Shown here: one piece after another, positions 8,661-17,782 of the stretch
How positions within the stretch are numbered: the stretch's first letter is position 1
Layout of the letters: each line of letters begins with the position of its first letter
Origin: Streptomyces seoulensis
GTDB taxonomy: Bacteria; Actinomycetota; Actinomycetes; Streptomycetales; Streptomycetaceae
DNA length: 64,000 nt
Direction: 5' to 3'
Assembly: GCA_013364255.1 (NCBI GenBank)
Contig: CP054936.1
Coordinates: 6,652,353-6,716,352 of the forward strand
Notes under the pieces: model-generated
What the model was told of the DNA's origin: nothing
Seen by the model: only the letters and a program-made list of their open reading frames with translations
Database searches by the model: none
Position numbers and translations under genes: made by a program

Positions 8661-9415
8661 CCAGCAAGGCCCAGAAGAGCGACGACGGCAAAGTGTCCGG
8701 CCGGTTTCTGCTGAAGCTGTCCGGAGAGGCCTTCTCCGGCGGCGGGGGCCTGGGCGTCGACCCGGACGTGGTGCACGCCATCGCCCGTGAGATCGCGGCC
8801 GTCGTCCGGGACGGCGCGCAGATCGCGGTCGTGATCGGCGGCGGCAACTTCTTCCGCGGCGCCGAGCTCCAGCAGCGCGGCATGGACCGCGCCCGCTCGG
8901 ACTACATGGGCATGCTCGGCACCGTGATGAACTGCCTCGCCCTGCAGGACTTCATCGAGAAGGAAGGCATCGACAGCCGGGTCCAGACCGCCATCACCAT
9001 GGGCCAGGTCGCCGAGCCGTACATCCCGCTGCGTGCCGTGCGCCACCTGGAGAAGGGCCGCGTGGTCATCTTCGGCGCCGGGATGGGCATGCCGTACTTC
9101 TCCACCGACACCACCGCCGCCCAGCGCGCCCTGGAGATCGACGCCGAGGCGCTCCTCATGGGCAAGAACGGCGTGGACGGGGTCTACGACTCCGACCCGA
9201 AGACCAACCCGGACGCGGTGAAGTTCGACGCCCTCGGCTACAGCGAGGTCATCACCCGGGACCTGAAGGTCGCCGACGCCACGGCGATCACGCTCTGCCG
9301 CGACAACCGGCTCCCGATCGTCGTCTTCGAGCTCCTGAAGGCGGGCAATATCGCCCGCGCCGTCAAGGGTGAGAAGATCGGCACGCTTGTGGGTGACCAG
9401 GCCGGCCGGGGCTGA
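8657..9415 (+). CDS. pyrH: UMP kinase
   Basis: A 252-residue bacterial UMP kinase of the amino-acid-kinase fold, which converts UMP to UDP with ATP. Visible motifs are FLLKLSGEAFSG at the N-terminus, VVIGGGNFFRG, the DYMGMLGTVMN segment, GAGMGMPYFSTDTTAA and MGKNGVDGVYDSDP. The ATG at 8657 (MTSKAQ) is preferred because the only in-frame upstream ATG (8612) lies inside a predicted stem and adds 15 unconserved residues. Order tsf-pyrH-frr-cdsA is the conserved bacterial one. Confidence 0.95.
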   Translation: MTSKAQKSDDGKVSGRFLLKLSGEAFSGGGGLGVDPDVVHAIAREIAAVVRDGAQIAVVIGGGNFFRGAELQQRGMDRARSDYMGMLGTVMNCLALQDFIEKEGIDSRVQTAITMGQVAEPYIPLRAVRHLEKGRVVIFGAGMGMPYFSTDTTAAQRALEIDAEALLMGKNGVDGVYDSDPKTNPDAVKFDALGYSEVITRDLKVADATAITLCRDNRLPIVVFELLKAGNIARAVKGEKIGTLVGDQAGRG

Positions 9416-9625
9416 CCCCGTCCCGGCGGGAACCGCCCGGCCGGACGACCGGCCTCGTCCGGCCGCCCGGCACCTGTCCGGGGGACGGGCGGGACGGACC
9501 CGGGCCGGGGGATGGACAATGTCCTGCCGGTCGGGAACCGTGCAGGAAGAAGACGCGACGCAGCCGGCCGTCGGCCCCGACGAGGAACCGCAGCCGGGCC
9601 TACTCAAGACACGCAGGAGCAAGTG

Positions 9626-10183
9626 GTGATCGAAGAGACCCTCCTCGAGGCCGAGGAGAAGATGGAGAAGGCCGTCGTGGTCGCCAAGGAGGACTTCGCC
9701 GCGATCCGCACCGGCCGTGCGCACCCGGCGATGTTCAACAAGATCGTGGCCGACTACTACGGCGCGCCGACGCCGATCAACCAGCTGGCCTCGTTCTCCG
9801 TGCCCGAGCCGCGCATGGCGGTCGTGACCCCGTTCGACAAGACCGCGCTGCGCAACATCGAACAGGCGATCAGGGACTCCGACCTGGGCGTCAACCCCGG
9901 CAACGACGGCAACATCATCCGAGTGGTCTTCCCGGAGCTGACCGAGGAGCGCCGCCGCGAGTACATCAAGGTCGCCAGGGGCAAGGGTGAGGACGCCAAG
10001 GTCTCCATCCGCTCGGTGCGCCGCAAGGCCAAGGACGCCATCGACAAGCTCGTCAAGGACGGCGAGGTCGGCGAGGACGAGGGCCGCCGTGCGGAGAAGG
10101 AGCTCGACGACACCACCGCCAAGTACGTGGCGCAGGTGGACGAGCTCCTGAAGCACAAGGAGTCGGAGCTGCTCGAGGTCTGA
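9626..10183 (+). CDS. frr: Ribosome recycling factor
   Basis: A 185-residue RRF that, with EF-G, splits post-termination ribosomes. The sequence is canonical: IRTGRAHPAMFNKI, YYGAPTPINQLASFSVPEPRM, NPGNDGNIIRVVFPELTEERR, then the long helix ending HKESELLEV. The start is the GTG at 9626, placed after an AGGAG ribosome binding site. The open frame upstream (from 9512) has no conserved residues. Its TGA overlaps the ATG of cdsA (TGATGA). Confidence 0.96.
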   Translation: MIEETLLEAEEKMEKAVVVAKEDFAAIRTGRAHPAMFNKIVADYYGAPTPINQLASFSVPEPRMAVVTPFDKTALRNIEQAIRDSDLGVNPGNDGNIIRVVFPELTEERRREYIKVARGKGEDAKVSIRSVRRKAKDAIDKLVKDGEVGEDEGRRAEKELDDTTAKYVAQVDELLKHKESELLEV

Positions 10184-11613
10184 TGAACGACTCTTCCTGG
10201 GGAACGCCGCAGCCGGCCGGGTACTGGGGGCCCGCGGACGGGTCACCCGACCAGGGGTCCGTCCCCGAAGGCCCCGTCCACGACGCGCAGCAGGGCGTCC
10301 AGCAGACCCGCCCCATGCCCGTCGTGCCCGAGGTGCCCGCTCACGGCGGCGCCCAGGATGACGACCGGGGGGCCGTCCGCACGGGCGGCCCTCTGTTCCG
10401 CGACGAGGCCCCGCGGCCTCCCGGCGCCCAGCCCCCGCAGCAACAGCCGCAGCCGCAGCCCTACGCCGCGCAGCCGCAGCCGTACGACCCACGACAGCCG
10501 CAGCCCTACGCGGCGCAGGCGCAGGCACAGCCGTACGCGGCGCAGGCGCCCGCGCAGCCGCAGCCGCAGCCGTACGACACGCAGCACCCGCGCCCGTACG
10601 GCATACCGCCGCACCCGCAGCCGTACGAGATACCGCGGCAGCACCAGCAGTCGCACCCGCAGCCGTACGAAGCGCCGCAGCCGCACCCGCAGCCGCGGCC
10701 CTACGACACGCCGCAGACGCCGCCCTTCCCCCAGGCGGCCGCGCAGAATCCGGAGCCCATGCCCGACGCCCCGCAGCCGGCGCCCGCCCCGCAGAAGAAG
10801 AGCGCGGGCCGGGACCTGGGCGCTGCCATAGGAGTCGGTCTCGGGCTCGGCGTGGTGATCGTCGCCTCCCTGTTCATCGTCAAGGCCGTCTTCGTCGGCG
10901 TGATCGCGGTCGCGGTCGTCGTCGGCCTGTGGGAGCTGACCAGCCGCCTCCAGGAACGCAAGGACATCAAGGCGCCGCTGGTGCCGCTGGCCGTCGGCGG
11001 CGCCGCGATGGTGGTCGCCGGATACGTGCGCGACGCCGAGGGCGCCTGGGTGGCGATGGCGCTCACCACGCTCGCCGTCCTCGTCTGGCGGATGACCCAG
11101 CCGCCCGAGGGCTACCTCAAGGACGTCACGGCGGGCGTCTTCGCCGCCTTCTACGTGCCGTTCCTGGCCACCTTCGTGGCGATGATGCTCACCGCGGACG
11201 ACGGCCCGTACCGCGTCCTGACCTTCCTGATCCTGACCGTGGTCAGCGACACGGGCGCGTACGCCGTCGGCTGGCGTTTCGGCAGGAACAAGCTCGCTCC
11301 GCGCATCAGCCCGGGCAAGACCCGCGAGGGGCTGTTCGGCGCGATCGCGTTCGCCATGGTGGCCGGGGCGCTGTGCACGCAGTTCCTGATCGACGACGGC
11401 GTCTGGTGGCAGGGCCTGGTCATCGGCCTCGCGGTCGCGGCCAGCGCCACGCTCGGCGACCTCGGCGAGTCCATGATCAAGCGGGACCTGGGCATCAAGG
11501 ACATGGGCACGCTGCTGCCCGGCCACGGCGGCATCATGGACCGCCTGGACTCCCTGCTGCCCACCGCCCCGGTGGTCTGGCTGCTGCTCGTCCTGTTCGT
11601 CGGCTCCGCCTGA
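10183..11613 (+). CDS. cdsA: Phosphatidate cytidylyltransferase with long Gln/Pro-rich cytoplasmic tail
   Basis: A 476-residue integral membrane enzyme making CDP-diacylglycerol from phosphatidate and CTP. Residues from about 210 onward form a multi-span membrane domain ending in the CdsA signature (SMIKRDLGIKDMG, then GHGGIMDRLDS). Residues 1-200 are a disordered extension built of QPYAAQ/QPYD/QPYE-like repeats. Bacterial CdsA is normally near 280 residues, so the tail roughly doubles it; similar tails exist in other Streptomyces. It is coupled to frr by stop-start overlap and closed by a 20-bp terminator stem. Confidence 0.93.
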   Translation: MNDSSWGTPQPAGYWGPADGSPDQGSVPEGPVHDAQQGVQQTRPMPVVPEVPAHGGAQDDDRGAVRTGGPLFRDEAPRPPGAQPPQQQPQPQPYAAQPQPYDPRQPQPYAAQAQAQPYAAQAPAQPQPQPYDTQHPRPYGIPPHPQPYEIPRQHQQSHPQPYEAPQPHPQPRPYDTPQTPPFPQAAAQNPEPMPDAPQPAPAPQKKSAGRDLGAAIGVGLGLGVVIVASLFIVKAVFVGVIAVAVVVGLWELTSRLQERKDIKAPLVPLAVGGAAMVVAGYVRDAEGAWVAMALTTLAVLVWRMTQPPEGYLKDVTAGVFAAFYVPFLATFVAMMLTADDGPYRVLTFLILTVVSDTGAYAVGWRFGRNKLAPRISPGKTREGLFGAIAFAMVAGALCTQFLIDDGVWWQGLVIGLAVAASATLGDLGESMIKRDLGIKDMGTLLPGHGGIMDRLDSLLPTAPVVWLLLVLFVGSA

Positions 11614-11627
11614 CCGCCGACCACGTC

Positions 11628-11670
11628 TCACGCCGACGGGCCCCCACCCGGTGGGGGCCCGTCGGCGTGA
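11628..11670 (+). terminator. Strong terminator after cdsA
   Basis: A perfect 20-bp stem (left arm 11628-11647, right arm 11651-11670) with a 3-base loop begins 15 bases after the cdsA stop. There is no T-run, which is normal for this GC class. Confidence 0.85.
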
Positions 11671-11731
11671 CAGCACGTCCGGCGCCGGCCCGCCCGGGCC
11701 ACCCAAGTCGATCTGCGACACTGGATGCACC

Positions 11732-12838
11732 ATGCCCAAGCCCGGAGAACTCACTTTCGTCGCCCCGCGCGGAGCCAAGCAGCCGCCGCGGCACCTTGCC
11801 GATCTCTCACCTGCCGAGCGCAAGGAGGCCGTCGCCGCGATCGGCGAGAAGCCGTTCCGTGCCAAGCAGCTCTCGCAGCACTACTTCGCGCGGTACGCGC
11901 ACGACCCGGAGCAGTGGACCGACATCCCGGCCGGCTCGCGGGAGAAGCTGCGGGAGGCGCTGCTGCCCGACCTGATGACGGTCGTGCGGCATCTGTCGAC
12001 CGACGCGGGCACCACCCGCAAGACGCTGTGGCGGCTGTTCGACGGGACGCTGGTCGAGTCGGTGCTCATGCGCTACCCGGACCGGGTGACCATGTGCATC
12101 AGCTCGCAGGCGGGCTGCGGCATGAACTGCCCGTTCTGCGCCACCGGGCAGGCGGGTCTGGACCGCAACCTGTCGACCGCCGAGATCGTGCACCAGATCG
12201 TGGACGGCATGCGCGCGCTGCGCGACGGCGAGGTCCCGGGCGGCCCGGCGCGGCTGTCCAACATCGTCTTCATGGGCATGGGCGAGCCGCTCGCCAACTA
12301 CAAGCGCGTCGTCGGCGCGATCCGCGCCCTCACCGACCCCGAGCCCGACGGGCTCGGCCTGTCGCAGCGCGGCATCACCGTCTCGACGGTCGGCCTGGTC
12401 CCGGCCGTCCACCGGTTCGCCGACGAGGGCTTCAAGTGCCGGCTCGCCATCTCCCTGCACGCCCCCGACGACGAGCTGCGCGACACCCTCGTGCCCGTCA
12501 ACACGCGGTGGAAGGTGCGGGAGGTGCTGGACGCGGGCTTCGAGTACGCCGCGAAGTCCGGGCGCCGGCTGTCCATCGAGTACGCGCTGATCCGCGACAT
12601 CAACGACCAGGCCTGGCGCGGCGACCGGCTCGGCCGGCTGCTCAAGGGCAGGCCGGTGCACGTCAACTGCATCCCGCTCAACCCGACCCCCGGCTCCCAG
12701 TGGACCGCCTCGCGGCCCGAGGACGAGAAGGCGTTCGTCGAGGCGATCGCCGCGCACGGCGTGCCGGTCACCATCCGGGACACCCGCGGCCAGGAGATCG
12801 ACGGCGCCTGCGGCCAGCTCGCCGCCACCGAGCGGTAG
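11732..12838 (+). CDS. rlmN: 23S rRNA (adenine-C2)-methyltransferase RlmN
   Basis: A 368-residue radical-SAM enzyme that methylates A2503 of 23S rRNA and A37 of some tRNAs. The CX3CX2C cluster is CGMNCPFC near residue 130. SAM-binding elements FMGMGEPLANY and TVSTVGLVP follow, as do RLAISLHAP and the C-terminal VTIRDTRGQEIDGACGQL that carries the resolving Cys. The ATG at 11732 (MPKPGELTF) is chosen; upstream frame runs through the cdsA terminator. Confidence 0.95.
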   Translation: MPKPGELTFVAPRGAKQPPRHLADLSPAERKEAVAAIGEKPFRAKQLSQHYFARYAHDPEQWTDIPAGSREKLREALLPDLMTVVRHLSTDAGTTRKTLWRLFDGTLVESVLMRYPDRVTMCISSQAGCGMNCPFCATGQAGLDRNLSTAEIVHQIVDGMRALRDGEVPGGPARLSNIVFMGMGEPLANYKRVVGAIRALTDPEPDGLGLSQRGITVSTVGLVPAVHRFADEGFKCRLAISLHAPDDELRDTLVPVNTRWKVREVLDAGFEYAAKSGRRLSIEYALIRDINDQAWRGDRLGRLLKGRPVHVNCIPLNPTPGSQWTASRPEDEKAFVEAIAAHGVPVTIRDTRGQEIDGACGQLAATER

Positions 12839-12865
12839 TCTGAGCCGGTACACACATCTTCATAT

Positions 12866-12956
12866 TCCGACAGGGGAGCGCCACAGCGCTGAGAGTGCGG
12901 CACCGGCCGCAGACCCTCTGAACCTCGCCCAGGTCATTCTGGGTAGGAAGTTCGGT
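12866..12956 (+). promoter_or_regulatory. TPP riboswitch (THI element)
   Basis: The conserved THI-box blocks are all present and in order: ACAGGGGAGCG, then GCTGAGAGTGCGG, then CCGCAGACCCTCTGAACCT, then CAGGTCATTCTGGGTAGGAAG. This aptamer binds thiamine pyrophosphate. A terminator hairpin follows within 20 bases, so control is by transcription termination of the downstream ABC importer, which identifies its cargo as thiamine or a precursor. Confidence 0.95.
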
Positions 12957-12974
12957 CATGACTCGAGCTGTTGC

Positions 12975-13012
12975 GCCCTGCCCGGGCATCCGCGCGGATG
13001 CCCGGGCAGGGC
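12975..13012 (+). terminator. Riboswitch expression-platform terminator
   Basis: A perfect 17-bp stem (12975-12991 with 12996-13012) encloses a GCGC loop and is followed by a pyrimidine-rich TCTCTTCC. Its position right after the aptamer and before the first importer gene fits the OFF structure formed when TPP is bound. Confidence 0.85.
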
Positions 13013-13050
13013 CGCGTCTCTTCCTGGCCACCATCCAGGAGGAAAATCCA

Positions 13051-14124
13051 GTGCACACCAAGACGTTCGTCGCGGCCGCGGTCGGGCTGGGACTGGTCAC
13101 GCTGTCCGCGTGCGGATCGTCCGGCGGCAAGAGCGCCGCCGACTCCAAGACCGTGACCCTGGTCAGCCACGACTCGTGGAAGGCGTCCAAGAGCGTCATC
13201 GCGGAGTTCGAGAAGTCCTCCGGCTACAAGGTGCGGGTCCTCACCGACGGCGACGCCGGACAGGCCGTCAACAAGGCCATCCTCACCAAGGACAACCCGC
13301 AGGGCGACGTCTTCTTCGGCGTCGACAACACCCTCCTGTCCCGTGCCCTGGACAACGGCCTCTTCCAGCCCTACGAGGCCAAGGGCTCCGACCGGATCGA
13401 GGCGCCGTACCGCGCCGACGGGGCCAAGCACCGGGTGACCCCCATAGACACCGGCGACATCTGCGTCAACTACGACAAGAAGTACTTCGCCGACCACAAG
13501 CTGGCCCCGCCCGCCACCTTCGACGACCTCGTCAAGCCGCAGTACCGCAACCTCCTCGTCACCGAGGACGCCGCCGCCTCCTCGCCCGGCCTCGGCTTCC
13601 TGCTCGGCACCGCCGCCCGGTACGGCGACACGGGCTGGCAGGCGTACTGGAAGAAGCTGCGGGCCAACGGCGTCAAGGTCGTCTCCGGCTGGGAGCAGGC
13701 CTACGACCAGGAGTTCTCCGGCTCCGCCGGCGGCCGGAAGGCCAAGGGCGACCGCCCGCTGGTCGTCTCCTACGCCTCCTCGCCGCCCGCCGAGGTCATC
13801 TACGCCCAGCCCCGCCCCAAGACCGCCCCGACCGGCGTCGCCCAGGGCACCTGCTTCCGCCAGGTCGAGTACGCCGGACTGCTCGCCAACGCCGGCAACA
13901 CCAAGGGCGGCAAGGCCTTCCTGGACTTCCTGGTCAGCAAGCGGTTCCAGGAGGACATGCCGCTGAACATGTTCGTCTACCCGGTCCTCCAGGGCGCCCG
14001 GGTGCCGGCGGAGTTCACCCAGTACGGCCCGCAGGCCAAGGACCCCGAGACCATGGCGCCCGAGAGGATCGCCGCCCACCGCGACCAGTGGGTCAAGTCG
14101 TGGACCTCGCTCGCGGTGAAGTGA
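13051..14124 (+). CDS. thiB: Thiamine ABC transporter substrate-binding lipoprotein
   Basis: A 357-residue extracellular binding protein. The N-terminus is a lipoprotein signal with lipobox LSAC (about residues 20-23). The mature part follows the ThiB/iron-type periplasmic-binding fold (VTLVSHDSWKASK, GDVFFGVDNTLLSRAL, VTPIDTGDICVNYDK, LGFLLGTAARYG). The GTG at 13051 is preceded by AGGAGG at good spacing and lies beyond the riboswitch terminator. The stop overlaps the GTG of the permease (GTGA). The riboswitch plus family similarity supports thiamine as ligand. Confidence 0.9.
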   Translation: MHTKTFVAAAVGLGLVTLSACGSSGGKSAADSKTVTLVSHDSWKASKSVIAEFEKSSGYKVRVLTDGDAGQAVNKAILTKDNPQGDVFFGVDNTLLSRALDNGLFQPYEAKGSDRIEAPYRADGAKHRVTPIDTGDICVNYDKKYFADHKLAPPATFDDLVKPQYRNLLVTEDAAASSPGLGFLLGTAARYGDTGWQAYWKKLRANGVKVVSGWEQAYDQEFSGSAGGRKAKGDRPLVVSYASSPPAEVIYAQPRPKTAPTGVAQGTCFRQVEYAGLLANAGNTKGGKAFLDFLVSKRFQEDMPLNMFVYPVLQGARVPAEFTQYGPQAKDPETMAPERIAAHRDQWVKSWTSLAVK

Positions 14125-15776
14125 CCGGCGGGCGACGCCGGCGTGCGGGGAACGCGGCGCGGCTCGGCCTCATGGCCCTGCCCGTCGCGTTCTTCGCGGT
14201 CTTCTTCGCCTACCCGGTCGCCGCGATCGTCCGGCGCGGCCTGCGGATCGACGGCGCCTGGCGGTTCGGCCGGTTCGCCGACGTCCTCGGCGACGCCGGC
14301 ATCCGGCACGTGCTGTGGTTCACCACCTGGCAGGCGCTCGCCTCCACCGCGCTCACCCTGCTGATCGCGCTGCCCGGCGCCTACGTGCTGGCCCGCCTCG
14401 AATTCCCCGGCCGGCAGGTGCTGCGCGCCGTGGTCACGGTGCCGTTCGTGCTGCCCACCGTCGTCGTCGGCACCGCCTTCCTCGCCCTCCTCGGCCACGG
14501 CGGCCTCCTCGACCAGCTGTGGGGCGTACGCCTGGACACCACCGTGTGGGCGATCCTGCTGGCCCACGTCTTCTTCAACTACGCCGTCGTGGTGCGCACC
14601 GTCGGCGGCCTGTGGGCGCAGCTCGACCCGCGGCAGGAGGAGGCGGCGCGGATGCTCGGCGCCTCGCCGCTGACCGCCTGGCGCACGGTCACCCTGCCGG
14701 CGCTGGCCCCCGCCGTCGCCGCCGCCGCGCTGATGGTCTTCCTGTTCACCTTCACCTCCTTCGGCGTGGTGCAGATCCTGGGCGGCCCGACCTTCTCCAC
14801 CCTGGAGGTGGAGATCTACCGGCAGACCTCCGAGATCTTCGACCTGTCCACCGCCGCCGTGCTCACCCTCGTCCAGTTCGCGGCGGTGGGCGCGATTCTC
14901 GCCGTGCACGCCTGGACCGTACGGCGCCGGGAGGGCGCGCTGAAGCTGGTGGACGCCGCCCTGACCGCCCGCCGGCCGCGCGGCGCGGGGCAGTGGACGC
15001 TGCTGGCCGGGGTGCTCGCCACCATCGCCGTACTGCTCCTGCTGCCGCTCGCCGTGCTCGTGCAACGCTCCCTGACCGCCCCCGGCTTCGGCTACTACCG
15101 GGCGCTGACCGACCCCGACGGCGGCGTCTTCCCCGTCGCCCCGATCAGCGCCGTCGGCACCTCCCTGTCCTACGCCGCCGCAGCCACCGCCATCGCCGTG
15201 GTGATCGGCTCGCTGGCCGCCGCCGCGCTCACCCGCCGGGACGCCGGACGCCTGGTACGCGGCTTCGACGCGCTGCTGATGCTGCCGCTCGGCGTCTCGG
15301 CGGTGACCGTCGGCTTCGGCTTCCTGATCGCCCTGGACAAGCCGCCGCTCGACCTGCGCCAGTCCTGGATCCTGGTGCCGCTCGCCCAGGCTCTGGTGGG
15401 CGTGCCGTTCGTGGTGCGCACCATGCTGCCGGTGCTGCGCGCGGTCGACGCACGGCTGCGGGAGGCGGCCGCCGTGCTCGGCGCGTCCCCGTGGCGGGTG
15501 TGGCGGGAGGTCGACCTGCCGATGGTGCGGCGGGCGCTGCTGGTGGCCGCCGGGTTCGCCTTCGCGGTCTCGCTGGGCGAGTTCGGCGCCACCGTGTTCA
15601 TCGCCCGGCCCGACAATCCGACGCTTCCGGTCGCGGTGGCCCGGCTGCTGAGCCGGCCCGGCGACCTCAACTACGGGCAGGCGATGGCCCTGTCGACGAT
15701 TCTGATGGTGGTGTGCGCCGTGGCCCTGCTGCTCCTGGAGAGGCTGCGGACCGCCGACCGGAGCGGGGAGCTGTGA
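14121..15776 (+). CDS. thiP: Thiamine ABC transporter permease (fused two-domain)
   Basis: A 551-residue membrane protein with about twelve hydrophobic segments in two homologous halves. Each half has an EAA-type loop that docks the ATPase: EEAARMLGASPLTAWRTVTLP near residue 174 and REAAAVLGASPWRVWREVDLP near residue 450. This two-in-one form is typical of ThiP and FbpB. The GTG at 14121 overlaps the preceding stop, and the TGA overlaps the ATG of the ATPase, giving a tightly coupled three-gene operon. Confidence 0.9.
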   Translation: MTGGRRRRAGNAARLGLMALPVAFFAVFFAYPVAAIVRRGLRIDGAWRFGRFADVLGDAGIRHVLWFTTWQALASTALTLLIALPGAYVLARLEFPGRQVLRAVVTVPFVLPTVVVGTAFLALLGHGGLLDQLWGVRLDTTVWAILLAHVFFNYAVVVRTVGGLWAQLDPRQEEAARMLGASPLTAWRTVTLPALAPAVAAAALMVFLFTFTSFGVVQILGGPTFSTLEVEIYRQTSEIFDLSTAAVLTLVQFAAVGAILAVHAWTVRRREGALKLVDAALTARRPRGAGQWTLLAGVLATIAVLLLLPLAVLVQRSLTAPGFGYYRALTDPDGGVFPVAPISAVGTSLSYAAAATAIAVVIGSLAAAALTRRDAGRLVRGFDALLMLPLGVSAVTVGFGFLIALDKPPLDLRQSWILVPLAQALVGVPFVVRTMLPVLRAVDARLREAAAVLGASPWRVWREVDLPMVRRALLVAAGFAFAVSLGEFGATVFIARPDNPTLPVAVARLLSRPGDLNYGQAMALSTILMVVCAVALLLLERLRTADRSGEL

Positions 15777-16795
15777 TGCTGCTGAGTCTGGAGACCGCCA
15801 CCGTGCGCTTCGGCGGGCGGGCGGTGCTCGACGGCGTCGGTCTGGCGGTCGCCGAGCAAGAGATCGTGTGCGTGCTCGGCCCTAGCGGCAGCGGCAAGTC
15901 GACGCTGCTGCGGGCGGTGGCCGGGTTGCAGCCGCTGGACGCGGGGCGGGTGCTGCTGGACGGCCGGGACCAGGCGGCGGTGCCGGTGCACCGGCGCGAG
16001 GTCGGGCTGATGTTCCAGGACCACCAGCTGTTCCCGCAGCGCGACGTGGCCGGCAACGTCGGCTTCGGGCTGCGGATGCACGGCACGGCCAAGGACGAAC
16101 GAGCCGCGCGCGTCGCGGAGTTGCTGGACCTGGTCGGGCTGCCCGGGGCCGGCGGCAGGTCCGTCGCCGCCCTGTCCGGCGGCGAGCAGCAGCGGGTGGC
16201 ACTGGCCCGCGCGCTCGCTCCCCGGCCGCGGCTGCTGATGCTGGACGAGCCGCTCGGCCAGCTCGACCGCACCCTGCGCGAGCGGCTCGTGGTCGAACTG
16301 CGGGAGCTGTTCGGCCGGTTGGGCACCACGGTGCTCGCTGTCACGCACGACCAGGGCGAGGCGTTCGCGCTCGCCGACCGGGTCGTGGTGATGCGCGACG
16401 GCAGGATCGCCCAGTCCGGCACCCCGCTGGAGGTGTGGCAGCGCCCGGCGGACGCCTTCGTGGCCCGCTTCCTCGGTTTCGAGAACGTCGTCGAGGCGAG
16501 CGTGGACGGCCGGGTCGCGATCACCCCCTGGGGCAAGGTGCCGGTCGCCGAGGGCGCCGCGGAGGGCGTCCGCACCCTGCTCGTCCGGCCGGCCGGCGTC
16601 CGGCTGCTCCCCGCCGGTGAGGGCCTGCGCTGCACGGTCGCCGCCCGCGCCTTCAAGGGCACCCATGTCGCCGTCCACCTCCAGCCCGCGGACGCGCCGC
16701 GCCTGGAGGCGGCCTGTGCGCTGCGCTCGGCGCCGGAGGTCGGCGACGAGGTGGGGGTGGAGCTCGACCCGGCGGACGTCGTGCTGCTGGACTGA
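15776..16795 (+). CDS. ABC transporter ATP-binding protein (thiamine importer)
   Basis: A 339-residue ATPase completing the riboswitch-controlled importer. It has Walker A GPSGSGKST (residue about 38), a Q-loop (MFQDHQLFPQ), the signature LSGGEQQRVALARAL, Walker B LLMLDEPLGQLD and the H-loop VTHD. A C-terminal part of about 100 residues looks like a TOBE domain (TLLVRPAGVRLLPAGEGLRC), so it is longer than enterobacterial ThiQ and nearer to FbpC/PotA in layout. The ATG overlaps the permease stop. Confidence 0.88.
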   Translation: MLLSLETATVRFGGRAVLDGVGLAVAEQEIVCVLGPSGSGKSTLLRAVAGLQPLDAGRVLLDGRDQAAVPVHRREVGLMFQDHQLFPQRDVAGNVGFGLRMHGTAKDERAARVAELLDLVGLPGAGGRSVAALSGGEQQRVALARALAPRPRLLMLDEPLGQLDRTLRERLVVELRELFGRLGTTVLAVTHDQGEAFALADRVVVMRDGRIAQSGTPLEVWQRPADAFVARFLGFENVVEASVDGRVAITPWGKVPVAEGAAEGVRTLLVRPAGVRLLPAGEGLRCTVAARAFKGTHVAVHLQPADAPRLEAACALRSAPEVGDEVGVELDPADVVLLD

Positions 16796-16812
16796 ACCCG
16801 CCGGGCCGTCCC

Positions 16813-16896
16813 GACCGGTCTGCCGGCCGCGGCCCGCCCCGACCGGTCTGCCGGCCGCGGCCCGCCCCGACCGGTCCGACGGCCGCGGCCCGTCCC
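16813..16896. repeat. Three 28-bp tandem repeats
   Basis: Units begin at 16813, 16841 and 16869 with GACCGGTC as the recognisable start. The first two are identical and the third diverges. They lie between two convergent operons and run into the terminator hairpin. Confidence 0.7.
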
Positions 16897-16920
16897 CGGG
16901 TTCGGGGGCGGGCCGCGGCC
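16881..16920. terminator. Bidirectional terminator hairpin
   Basis: An 18-bp stem with a single G-T pair (16881-16898 with 16903-16920) and a GGTT loop lies between the convergent thiamine importer and the LAETG surface-protein gene, so it could serve both. Confidence 0.75.
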
Positions 16921-16940
16921 GGCGGGTGCGGACGTGGGCG

Positions 16941-17684
16941 TCAGCGGGCGCTGCCGGTCCCGCGCCGGCGCAGCCCGTAGAAGACGGCGCCGCCGCCGAC
17001 GACGACCAGGGCGGCGGCGATGCCGGCGATCAGCGGGGTGCGCGAACTCGTGCCGGTCTCGGCGAGGTGGGAGTCACCGGCCGCGGGCGAGGGCGCGTTG
17101 TCCACGGTGGTGCCCGCCGGGGCGGTGCTGTTCTGCGAGGGGGCCGGGACCGGAGTCCGGGCGGCGGGCGTCGAGGGCGCCGCGGAGGTGGCCGGCGCCG
17201 ACGGGGTCGCGGTGGCCGACTGCGTGGGTGTGCCCGGCTTCGCCGGGGAGGCGGGGGCGCTCGGGGTGGCCGACGCGCACGCGGCGGACGGGGTCCTGAG
17301 GTTCGGCTCGATGTCGTCGTCGACCAGCTTGCCGCCGGCCTTGACGCGGACGCGGTACTCGGCGTTCGGCTGCCAGTCCTCGGTGAACGAGACGGTGGCG
17401 CCCAGGGCGGTGCCCTTGACCGACCGCGGTGCGCCGATCCGCTTCACGTCCGCGCCGTTGTTCTCCAGGAAGACGGTGACGACGGCCGGGGTGCCGGAGG
17501 CGTCCTTGTCGGTGACGACGATGACACCGTTGCCATCGACGCACTTGGCTTCGGCGGAGAACTCGCTGATGTCGCAGGCGAGCGCGGTGCCCGCCGCGCC
17601 GAGGGCGAGGGCGGCGGACGCGGCGGCGACGCCCAGGGCGCGCAGGGGTCGTGCGGTGCGGCGGGATATCGACAAGATGGCCAC
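16941..17684 (-). CDS. Sortase-type (LAETG) cell-surface protein
   Basis: A 247-residue secreted protein. It has an N-terminal signal peptide (Arg-rich start, then ALGVAAASAALALGAAGTALA). A beta-rich domain with a Cys pair follows (CDISEFSAEAKC), then a Ser/Pro/Thr-rich stalk of about 90 residues. The C-terminal sorting signal is LAETG, a hydrophobic span (LIAGIAAALVVVGGGAVFYGL) and a basic tail. LAXTG is the motif used by Streptomyces class E sortases, so it should be fixed to the wall. The start is the GTG at 17684, preceded by GAAGGG. A consensus promoter lies about 95 bases upstream. Confidence 0.85.
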   Translation of the reverse strand: MAILSISRRTARPLRALGVAAASAALALGAAGTALACDISEFSAEAKCVDGNGVIVVTDKDASGTPAVVTVFLENNGADVKRIGAPRSVKGTALGATVSFTEDWQPNAEYRVRVKAGGKLVDDDIEPNLRTPSAACASATPSAPASPAKPGTPTQSATATPSAPATSAAPSTPAARTPVPAPSQNSTAPAGTTVDNAPSPAAGDSHLAETGTSSRTPLIAGIAAALVVVGGGAVFYGLRRRGTGSAR

Positions 17685-17782
17685 TGTGCCCTTCACGGGA
17701 GGTGCGGTTGCGGGGGGTGAAGGGGGTGGTGGGGCGGCCACGGGACGTCGAGGAGTGCCCCGGCACCCCCAAGAGGCCCAGA

